Assembly: GCA_007121375.1 (NCBI GenBank)
Contig: SKLX01000074.1
Span: forward strand, 1-7,531
DNA length: 7,531 bases
Reading direction: 5' to 3'
Source: Bacillota bacterium
GTDB lineage: Bacteria > Bacillota > Dethiobacteria > SKNC01
A program made the position numbers and the translations under genes. Shown piece after piece: positions 1 to 6,441 of this stretch. Position 1 is the stretch's first letter; each line of letters begins with the position of its first letter. The notes under the pieces are model-generated. The model saw only the letters and a program-made list of their open reading frames with translations. It was not told where the DNA came from and did not search any database.

Positions 1-902
1 CTGCCGTAGACCCTACCTGTTTTTCCCCGGACCAGTTCAGCCACATCCGGGTTTTTCTTTTGGGGCATAATACTGCTGCCCGTACAAAAGGCATCGTCAA
101 TTTCAATAAAGTCAAACTCGGAGCTGGACCAGAGAATTAGGTCTTCGCAAAAGCGACTTAAATGCATCATTAATATTGAAGAGTTACTCAGGTATTCCAG
201 GACAAAGTCCCTGTCGCTTACGGCATCCATGCTGTTTTCATAGATGCTGGCAAAACCCAAAAGCTCTGCTGTATACTCCCGGTCAATGGGAAAGGTGGTA
301 CCCGCCAGAGCCCCCGCCCCCAGGGGCATAATATCTGCCCTTTTATAATTATCTTTAAAACGAAGGGCATCCCGTTCCAGCATGGAAAAATAGGCCATAA
401 GATGGTGGCTGAAAAGGATAGGCTGGGCCCTCTGTAAATGGGTATAGCCGGGCATAACAACCAGTAAATTTTTTTCAGCTAACAGGATTAAAGATTTTTG
501 CAGACCTGCTATTAGCCTTACCGTATTGACAATTTCTCTTTTCAAATAAAGGTGCATATCCAGGGCTATCTGGTCGTTACGGCTCCGGGCTGTATGAAGC
601 TTGCCTCCCAGGGGCCCTATTTTTTCAATAAGGCGTTTTTCTATATGCATATGAATGTCTTCCAGTTCTGCCCTAAGCTCCAGCTTTCCCTGACGGATTT
701 CCTGCCTTATCTCTTCCAGACCCTTAATAATATCCGAAGATTCCCGGTCGGTAAGAACGCCTACCCGGGCCAGCATCTTGCAGTGGGCTATACTGCCCCT
801 TATATCTTCTTCGGCAAGGCGAGAATCGTAAAAGACGGAGGCGGTAAATTCCTCTACTTTTTTTTCTGTGCCCTTGCTAAATCTTCCTCCCCAAAGCTTC
901 AT
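1..902 (-). CDS. argH: Argininosuccinate lyase, 3'-truncated by the window edge
   Basis: This enzyme splits argininosuccinate into arginine and fumarate, the last step of arginine synthesis, in the cytoplasm. The frame runs open from the ATG at 902 to the window edge, giving 300 residues of a family usually near 460, so the C-terminal third is missing only because the window ends. It begins MKLWGGRFSKG, the typical ArgH N-terminus. Visible family motifs are SRND at residues 107-110, GYTHLQRAQP at 152-161 (His155 matches the catalytic-base histidine of the family), and the fumarate-lyase signature GSS-x-MPQKKNPD at 275-286, which carries the catalytic serine loop. The start is set by the TAATG overlap with the argG stop and by a purine-rich ribosome binding site 7 bases upstream, which suggests translational coupling to argG. 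No frameshift or internal stop is seen. A C-terminal fusion, known in some ArgH proteins, cannot be judged here. Confidence 0.97.
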   Translation of the reverse strand, partial: MKLWGGRFSKGTEKKVEEFTASVFYDSRLAEEDIRGSIAHCKMLARVGVLTDRESSDIIKGLEEIRQEIRQGKLELRAELEDIHMHIEKRLIEKIGPLGGKLHTARSRNDQIALDMHLYLKREIVNTVRLIAGLQKSLILLAEKNLLVVMPGYTHLQRAQPILFSHHLMAYFSMLERDALRFKDNYKRADIMPLGAGALAGTTFPIDREYTAELLGFASIYENSMDAVSDRDFVLEYLSNSSILMMHLSRFCEDLILWSSSEFDFIEIDDAFCTGSSIMPQKKNPDVAELVRGKTGRVYG

Positions 903-2107
903 TATTTATCCCCCTTGCTCTTTCTTTCCAGAAGGCCCTGGACCATCAGGGGAAGGCCAAAACAATTAATAAAACCTCCTGCATCCTTCTGGTCGTAAAG
1001 TTCTCCCTTCTCAAAGGTAGCCAGGTCTTCCCGGTAGAGGGTATTCTCGGATTTTCTTCCTACCACAGTACAACTACCTTTAAAAAGTTTAACCCGGACT
1101 GTACCCGTAACCCGTTCCTGGATAGTTTCTATAAAGGAATCCAGGGCCCGGCGAAGGGTAGTAAACCACTGGCCGTAGTAAACCAGCTGAGCGTAACGGG
1201 GGGAAATTACTTCTTTAAAATGCATGGTATCCCTGTCCAGGGTTATGGATTCCAGTTCCCGGTGGGCTGTAAAAAGCACCGTGCCGCCGGGAGTTTCATA
1301 AATGCCCCTGGACTTCATCCCCACCAGCCGATTTTCCACCAGGTCAGCCCTGCCGACCCCATGTAACCCTGCCAGCTTATTAAGTTTTCTTAATAATTCC
1401 ACGGGAGGATATTCTTTCCCGTTAATATTTAGGGGAATCCCTTTTTCAAAATAAATCTCCAGGTACAGGGGTTCATCGGGAGCCGATCCAGGGGAATTAG
1501 TTAATAAAAACATGTCCTCATCAGGTTCCCGGTAGGTATCCTCTAAGATTCCCCCCTCATAACTTATATGCCAGAGGTTACGGTCCATGCTGTAAGGTTT
1601 TTCTTTGGTTACCGGAATAGGTATATTATGCTTTTCCGCATAATCTATAGCTTCTTCCCGGGAGGTTATGTTCCACTCTCTCCAGGGAGCTATTACTTTT
1701 AACTCAGGATTAAGGGCTTTAGCCGTCAATTCAAAACGAACCTGGTCATTTCCCTTTCCCGTGCAGCCATGGGCAATAGCTTGCGCCCCTTCCCTTTCGG
1801 CAATCTCTACCATTCTTTTGGCAATCACGGGGCGAGCTATGGCGGTTCCCAGAAGATACTTACCTTCGTAAAGGGCACCAGCTTTTAAAGTAGGGAAAAT
1901 AAAATCCCGGACAAATTCCTCCTTCAAATCTTCGATATAAATTTTTTCTGCTCCCGTACTTATAGCTTTTTCTTCCAGCCCCTCCAGCTCCTCCTCCTGC
2001 CCTACATCGGCAGCCATGGCTATAACCCGGGCGTTATAATTCTCCTTAAGCCACTTGATAATAATGGATGTATCCAGGCCTCCTGAATATGCCAGCACTA
2101 CTTTCAA
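902..2107 (-). CDS. argG: Argininosuccinate synthase
   Basis: This enzyme joins citrulline and aspartate with ATP to form argininosuccinate, the substrate of ArgH. It is 401 residues long, the usual length of the short bacterial form. The N-terminal nucleotide-binding domain opens with the N-type ATP pyrophosphatase P-loop SGGLDTS at residues 8-14. GTAIARP at 87-93 and HGCTGKGNDQVRFE at 113-126 are the conserved substrate-binding stretches, and GLHGVGRADLVENR at 247-260 lies in the synthase domain. The start is a TTG codon. No in-frame ATG lies nearby upstream, the protein begins right at the canonical MKVVLAYSGG, and a strong GGAGGAGG site sits at proper spacing. It lies 82 bases after argF and shares one base with argH through TAATG. 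The frame is intact, with no sign of transfer. Confidence 0.98.
   Translation of the reverse strand: MKVVLAYSGGLDTSIIIKWLKENYNARVIAMAADVGQEEELEGLEEKAISTGAEKIYIEDLKEEFVRDFIFPTLKAGALYEGKYLLGTAIARPVIAKRMVEIAEREGAQAIAHGCTGKGNDQVRFELTAKALNPELKVIAPWREWNITSREEAIDYAEKHNIPIPVTKEKPYSMDRNLWHISYEGGILEDTYREPDEDMFLLTNSPGSAPDEPLYLEIYFEKGIPLNINGKEYPPVELLRKLNKLAGLHGVGRADLVENRLVGMKSRGIYETPGGTVLFTAHRELESITLDRDTMHFKEVISPRYAQLVYYGQWFTTLRRALDSFIETIQERVTGTVRVKLFKGSCTVVGRKSENTLYREDLATFEKGELYDQKDAGGFINCFGLPLMVQGLLERKSKGDK
910..916 (-). promoter_or_regulatory. Ribosome binding site of argH
   Basis: AAGGGGG on the minus strand lies inside the last codons of argG, 7 bases before the argH ATG. It supports that start, and its position within argG means ribosomes finishing argG could restart directly on argH. 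Confidence 0.75.
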
Positions 2108-2114
2108 TATATTT

Positions 2115-2122
2115 CCTCCTCC
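2115..2122 (-). promoter_or_regulatory. Ribosome binding site of argG
   Basis: GGAGGAGG on the minus strand, with its last GGAGG 7 bases before the TTG at 2107. This strong site decides the TTG start of argG, and it probably offsets the weaker start codon. Confidence 0.85.
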
Positions 2123-2132
2123 TTTATATTCC

Positions 2133-2165
2133 TGATCATCTGTTATTACCCGCTGCAGGTGATCA
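2133..2165 (-). repeat. Imperfect inverted repeat in the argF-argG gap
   Basis: Two 10-base arms (2133-2142 and 2156-2165) face each other around a 13-base centre. Nine of ten positions pair, and each arm carries the palindrome TGATCA at its outer end. In the minus-strand transcript the arms read UGAUCACCUG and CAGAUGAUCA, with one C/A mismatch, and could fold into a stem-loop about 10 bases before the argG ribosome binding site. No run of U follows, so it does not look like an intrinsic terminator. It does not resemble the ArgR operator consensus (TGAAT, an A/T centre, ATTCA). A role in mRNA stability, processing or protein binding is possible but unproven. Confidence 0.55.
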
Positions 2166-2189
2166 AAATTCCTTCTATAACTTTAAAGG

Positions 2190-3119
2190 TTATGCCATAA
2201 CCAGGGCCAGGACCGCCTTCTGGGCATGAAGGCGGTTTTCCGCCTGGTCCCACACTACTGATCGGGGAGATTCCATTACTTCGTCAGTTATTTCTTCTCC
2301 CCGGTGGGCAGGGAGACAGTGGAGGACAACAGCTTCCTTTTTTGCTTCTTTTAACATTTCCATGGTAAGCTGGTAAGGTTGAAAAACTTTAAGCCTTTCC
2401 TCCTGCTCCCCCTCCTGGCCCATACTGGCCCAAACATCAGTATAAACCGCATCAGCACCCTCCAGGGCCTGCCTGGGATCATTGGTTACATCAACCTGAC
2501 TTAGAGGATCCAGCCTGTCTTGGAGGGCCTTTTCCACCACTTCCCTTTGGGGTTCATAACCGGGAGGAGAAGCTACAACCACATGGGCCCCTGTTTTGGC
2601 ACAGGCCAGCATCAGGGAATGGGCCACATTATTGCCATCCCCCAGGTATACCACCTTCAGGCCCTTTAAATCCCCTTTATATTCCCTTATGGTTTGAATA
2701 TCCGCCAGGGCCTGGCAGGGGTGAAAAGAATCGGTAAGACCGTTAATCACGGGCACATCACTGTAAAAGGCCAGTTCCTCCACCTCCTGGTGGGAAAAAG
2801 TCCGTATCATTATTCCCTCCAGATAGCGAGAAAGGACCCGGGCCGTATCTTTGATAGGTTCTCCCCTTCCCATTTGCAGGTCCTGGGGATTTAAAAAGAG
2901 GGCATACCCTCCCAGCTGCCACATGGCAACCTCAAATGAAATCCTGGTCCTGGTGGAGGCTTTTTGAAAAATCATGCCTAAAGTCTTACCTTTTAAAAGA
3001 TAGTGATCCTTTCCTTCTTTTCTTTCTTTCTTTAGTTTTCCCGCCAGGCTTAAAACTTCAAATATTTCCTCTGAAGTCCAATCTATTAAGGTAAGTAAGT
3101 CTTTTCCGTTCAAGGACAA
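2190..3119 (-). CDS. argF: Ornithine carbamoyltransferase, anabolic
   Basis: This enzyme transfers the carbamoyl group of carbamoyl phosphate to ornithine, making citrulline. From the chosen start it has 309 residues, normal for the family. The carbamoyl-phosphate domain carries STRTR at residues 55-59 and HPCQ at 133-136. The ornithine domain carries DVWASMG at 228-234 and HCLPAHRGEE at 267-276. The SMG and HCLP motifs separate it from aspartate carbamoyltransferase. Two TTG codons compete as start. The one at 3125 lies only 3 bases after the GGAGG, while the one at 3119 lies 9 bases after it and gives MSLNGKDLL, so I chose 3119; the alternative adds two residues. Placement between carB and argG, in a biosynthetic cluster without arginine deiminase or carbamate kinase genes in view, supports the anabolic role. 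CarB upstream supplies half of its substrate. Confidence 0.96.
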   Translation of the reverse strand: MSLNGKDLLTLIDWTSEEIFEVLSLAGKLKKERKEGKDHYLLKGKTLGMIFQKASTRTRISFEVAMWQLGGYALFLNPQDLQMGRGEPIKDTARVLSRYLEGIMIRTFSHQEVEELAFYSDVPVINGLTDSFHPCQALADIQTIREYKGDLKGLKVVYLGDGNNVAHSLMLACAKTGAHVVVASPPGYEPQREVVEKALQDRLDPLSQVDVTNDPRQALEGADAVYTDVWASMGQEGEQEERLKVFQPYQLTMEMLKEAKKEAVVLHCLPAHRGEEITDEVMESPRSVVWDQAENRLHAQKAVLALVMA

Positions 3120-3128
3120 TACCAAATA

Positions 3129-3136
3129 CCTCCTTT
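3129..3136 (-). promoter_or_regulatory. Ribosome binding site of argF
   Basis: AAAGGAGG on the minus strand is a near-perfect Shine-Dalgarno sequence. Its distance of 9 bases to the TTG at 3119, against 3 bases to the TTG at 3125, favours the inner start. Confidence 0.8.
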
Positions 3137-3156
3137 TTTAAAAAAGCTTTTTTTTT
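3134..3156. repeat. A/T homopolymer tract with overlapping palindromes
   Basis: On the plus strand six T, six A, GC and nine T follow each other in the carB-argF gap. This makes two overlapping perfect palindromes, TTTTTTAAAAAA at 3134-3145 and AAAAAAGCTTTTTT at 3140-3153. Neither leaves room for a normal hairpin loop in RNA, so this is not a convincing terminator. It directly adjoins the argF ribosome binding site and probably keeps that region unstructured. Confidence 0.5.
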
Positions 3157-3165
3157 ACACCAACT

Positions 3166-6100
3166 TTAATATTTCTTCTTCTCCTGCCCCGGGCTTAAAA
3201 TCCTCGAAAAATCTTCCAGGTATTCTCCCAAAGTCTTTACGGGGAAATCCCTGCCCTCCCCGTATACCCTTTCCAGGACCTGGAGGAAGGCTTCAGCAGT
3301 GTCAGAAGCCGTAAGACAGGGTATTTTAAGCTCCACACATGCTCTTCTCATCTGGTGCCCTGTGGAGCTGAGCTTCTGTCCATAGGTTGGGGTATTTATA
3401 ACCAGTTCATACTCCCCTTCCTGGATAAGGTCCAGGACATTAGGCTTTCCTTCACCAATCTTTTTAACTTCTTCTACCCCCTGAATCCCATATTCCTTCA
3501 GGCTTGCTCCGGTACCTCCCGTAGCAGCCAGGCTGAAACCCAGGCGGGCAAATCTCCTGACCAGGGGCAGAATATCCTCCTTATCCTGCTCTGCTACAGA
3601 TAACAGCAGTTTTCCTTTGCCAGGGAAGGAATATCCCCCTGAAAGCATGGTTTTGTAAAGGGCGCCTATAAAAGTATCTTCCATGCCCAGGACTTCTCCC
3701 GTAGACTTCATTTCAGGCCCCAGGGAAATATCAACTTTCCCCAGTTTTTCAAAAGAAAAAACAGGAGCCTTTACAGTAATGTAGGGTGGAGTTGCTTTAA
3801 GACCCGTTCCATATCCCATGTCCTCCAGGTTAGTTCCCATCATTGCTTTCACGGCCAGCTTTACCATGGGTACCCCTGTTACTTTGCTTAATATGGGTAC
3901 GGTACGGCTTGCCCGGGGATTAACCTCCAGTACATAAACCCTTCCCCGGTAAATAACAAACTGGATGTTAACCAGCCCTTTTACTTCCAAAGCCCGGGCA
4001 ATTCTCCTGGTATAATTAATGAGGGTTTCTGACTGCTTATCAGTAATGTTTAGAGGAGGAAAGACAGCCATGCTGTCCCCCGAGTGAATCCCGGCCCTTT
4101 CCACATGCTCCATAATACCAGGTATTAATATATCCTCACCATCGGCTACAGCATCCACTTCTACTTCTTTCCCTAAAAGATACTGGTCAATAAAAATGGG
4201 ATGACGGGGAGACACCTTGGCCGCCAGCCTCAGGTAAGTATAAAGCTGTTCCTCGTTATGGACCAGCTGCATGGCCCGTCCACCAATTACATAAGAAGGC
4301 CTTATCAAAAGGGGAAAACCCAACTTTAAAGCCACCCCCATGGCTTCTTCCATGGAGGTCACCGAAGTGCCTTCCGGCTGGGGGATCCCCAGGAACTGAA
4401 GGAGTTCCCAAAATTTCTGCCGGTCCTCCGCCAGGTCAATATTGTCTACAGAAGTGCCCATGATGGGCACCTGCCTTTCCTTTAAAAATCCCGCCAGGTT
4501 AATAGCCGTCTGTCCCCCGAATTGCACTATAACTCCTTCAGGCTTTTCCTTTTCTATAATGTTTAACACATCTTCGGGGGCCAGGGGTTCAAAATAAAGC
4601 TTGTCAGCACAGTCAAAGTCTGTACTCACCGTTTCCGGGTTATTATTAATAATAATGGCCTCTCTCCCCGCCTCCTGTATGCCCCATACAGCATGAACAG
4701 AACAGTAATCAAACTCAATTCCCTGACCTATGCGTATGGGCCCCGAACCGATAACTATAACTTTTTTCCTTTGGGAAATAACTACTTCGTCCTCTTCTTC
4801 ATAGGTGGAATAATAATAAGGGGTGGCTGCTTCAAATTCACCGGCACAGGTATCTACCATTTTGTAAGTAGGTAAAATACCCCTTTCTTCTCGTATACGA
4901 CGAACTTCCATCATATCAGTTCCTAAAAGATCCGCCAGGTCTTCATCACCAAAGCCCTTTCTCTTGGCTTCCTGTAAATCTTCCCGGGTAAGCTCCTTCA
5001 ATCCCAGGGCCCGGAGCCTTTGAGAAATTCCCACTATGTTTTGAATTTTATACAGGAAAAAGGGATCAATCCAGGTAAGCTGATGAACCCTTTCCAGGGC
5101 CCATTCCCTTCGAAAAGCCTCCGCCACCACAAAGAGCCTTTCATCACTGGGCTTAGCCAATTCCCTTTCAATTTTTTCCTCAGGCCAGTCCATGAATTTT
5201 TTAAGAAGAAGGCCGTCAGCATTTATTTCTAACGAACGTACTGCCTTCAGGAGGGCTCCTTCAAAGGTCCGGTCAATGGACATAACTTCCCCCGTAGCCT
5301 TCATTTGGGTGCCCAGCTGCCGATCTGCGGTAACAAACTTGTCAAAGGGCCAGCGGGGAAATTTAAGCACTACATAATCAAGGCTGGGCTCAAAACAGGC
5401 GGAGGTCTTTTTAGTCACGGCATTTTCAATCTCCTCCAGGTAAAACCCGGCAGCAATCTTGGCAGCAACCTTGGCAATGGGATAACCAGTGGCCTTGGAA
5501 GCCAGGGCGCTGGAGCGGCTCACCCGGGGATTAACTTCTATAACATTATAAGTCAATTCACCGGGGTGAAGGGCAAACTGAACATTACACCCTCCTTCGA
5601 TTCCCAGGGCCCGGATAATCTTCAAAGAAGCTTTCCTTAAAAGATGGTATTCCCTGTCGGTAAGGGTTAAAGCGGGAGCTGCCACCACACTATCCCCCGT
5701 ATGTATGCCAATAGGATCAATGTTTTCCATGCTGCACACGGTAATACAGGTATCCTGGCTATCCCTCATAACTTCAAACTCAATTTCCTTCCAGCCCGCC
5801 ACGCTCTCCTCCAGGAGAACCTGGTTAATCAGACTGCTTTTTAACCCTGTCTTTACCTGGTTAACCAGTTCCTTTTCCGTGTAAACCAGCCCGCCTCCCG
5901 TTCCTCCCAGGGTATAAGCCGGCCTGACGATAATAGGGTAACCAACCCCGGCAACAAAGGACAGGGCCTGTTCCAGGTTAGTAACAATAGTACTGGCGGG
6001 TATGGGTTCACCTATGTCTACCATGGTCTTTTTAAATATTTCCCTGTCTTCAGCCTTTTGGATGGCCTCCAGGGGTGTCCCTAAAAGCTCTACCCCTGCT

Positions 6101-6429
6101 TTTTCTAAATAATCCTCCCGGGAAAGCTCCATCGCCAGGTTTAAACCCGTCTGCCCTCCCAGGGTTGGCAAAAGACCGTCGGGCTTTTCCTTATCTATGA
6201 TCTTTTTTGCAAACTCCACCGTCAAAGGTTCTATATAAACCCTGTCGGCCATATCTAAATCTGTCATAATAGTGGCCGGGTTACTGTTAACCAGGACAAC
6301 CTCCAGCCCCTCCTCCCGGAGGGCCTTGCAGGCCTGGGTCCCGGCATAATCAAACTCTGCTGCCTGCCCTATAACAATGGGGCCTGAACCAATTACCAGA
6401 ACTTTATGCAAGCCTCTCTTTTTAGGCAT
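3166..6429 (-). CDS. carB: Carbamoyl-phosphate synthetase large subunit
   Basis: CarB uses ammonia channelled from the glutaminase subunit CarA, bicarbonate and two ATP to make carbamoyl phosphate for ArgF and, if shared, for pyrimidine synthesis. From the chosen ATG it has 1087 residues, close to the family's 1,070 or so. It shows the full architecture: first ATP-grasp half (about 1-403, opening VLVIGSGPIVIGQAAEFDYAG, with EVNPRVSRSSALASK at 298-312), oligomerisation region (about 404-555, with DTCAGEFEAATPYYYSTYE), second ATP-grasp half (about 556-940, opening VIVIGSGPIRIGQGIEFDY, with EVNPRASRTVPILSK at 835-849), and a C-terminal MGS-like regulatory domain (about 941-1087, with NTPTYG near 1012). 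The two halves show the ancient internal duplication. A TTG at 6447 would add six residues and overlap argD but has no ribosome binding site; the ATG at 6429 does. carA is not adjacent, which is unusual. No internal stop or frameshift is seen. Confidence 0.98.
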   Translation of the reverse strand: MPKKRGLHKVLVIGSGPIVIGQAAEFDYAGTQACKALREEGLEVVLVNSNPATIMTDLDMADRVYIEPLTVEFAKKIIDKEKPDGLLPTLGGQTGLNLAMELSREDYLEKAGVELLGTPLEAIQKAEDREIFKKTMVDIGEPIPASTIVTNLEQALSFVAGVGYPIIVRPAYTLGGTGGGLVYTEKELVNQVKTGLKSSLINQVLLEESVAGWKEIEFEVMRDSQDTCITVCSMENIDPIGIHTGDSVVAAPALTLTDREYHLLRKASLKIIRALGIEGGCNVQFALHPGELTYNVIEVNPRVSRSSALASKATGYPIAKVAAKIAAGFYLEEIENAVTKKTSACFEPSLDYVVLKFPRWPFDKFVTADRQLGTQMKATGEVMSIDRTFEGALLKAVRSLEINADGLLLKKFMDWPEEKIERELAKPSDERLFVVAEAFRREWALERVHQLTWIDPFFLYKIQNIVGISQRLRALGLKELTREDLQEAKRKGFGDEDLADLLGTDMMEVRRIREERGILPTYKMVDTCAGEFEAATPYYYSTYEEEDEVVISQRKKVIVIGSGPIRIGQGIEFDYCSVHAVWGIQEAGREAIIINNNPETVSTDFDCADKLYFEPLAPEDVLNIIEKEKPEGVIVQFGGQTAINLAGFLKERQVPIMGTSVDNIDLAEDRQKFWELLQFLGIPQPEGTSVTSMEEAMGVALKLGFPLLIRPSYVIGGRAMQLVHNEEQLYTYLRLAAKVSPRHPIFIDQYLLGKEVEVDAVADGEDILIPGIMEHVERAGIHSGDSMAVFPPLNITDKQSETLINYTRRIARALEVKGLVNIQFVIYRGRVYVLEVNPRASRTVPILSKVTGVPMVKLAVKAMMGTNLEDMGYGTGLKATPPYITVKAPVFSFEKLGKVDISLGPEMKSTGEVLGMEDTFIGALYKTMLSGGYSFPGKGKLLLSVAEQDKEDILPLVRRFARLGFSLAATGGTGASLKEYGIQGVEEVKKIGEGKPNVLDLIQEGEYELVINTPTYGQKLSSTGHQMRRACVELKIPCLTASDTAEAFLQVLERVYGEGRDFPVKTLGEYLEDFSRILSPGQEKKKY

Positions 6430-6435
6430 CTTCTT

Positions 6436-6441
6436 CCCCCT
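6436..6441 (-). promoter_or_regulatory. Ribosome binding site of carB, overlapping the argD stop
   Basis: AGGGGG on the minus strand lies 6 bases before the carB ATG at 6429 and shares its first two bases with the TAG stop of argD. It decides the ATG start over the upstream TTG and suggests translational coupling of carB to argD. Confidence 0.75.

Noticed and set aside
218..460. An 80-codon minus-strand frame
   Set aside because: It lies inside argH in another frame. The argH frame carries the GYTHLQ and GSS-MPQKKNPD motifs and stays open to the window edge.
552..998. A 148-codon open frame on the plus strand
   Set aside because: It lies antisense across the argH start and argG end, its protein has no recognisable motif, and both opposing genes are clearly real. 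It is a shadow frame.
2120..2185. A possible promoter in the argF-argG gap (TTGATC near 2161-2166 with AT-rich sequence downstream)
   Set aside because: The AT-rich hexamers lie at wrong distances (about 12 or 27 bases) from the -35-like sequence, so no pair with normal spacing exists.
3134..3156. An intrinsic terminator between carB and argF
   Set aside because: The palindromes are pure A/T with at most one GC step and have no loop, so no stable hairpin would form. The gap also holds the argF ribosome binding site.
5020..5640. Several overlapping short frames on both strands within carB
   Set aside because: They overlap the conserved carB sequence, are mutually inconsistent, and show no recognisable domains.
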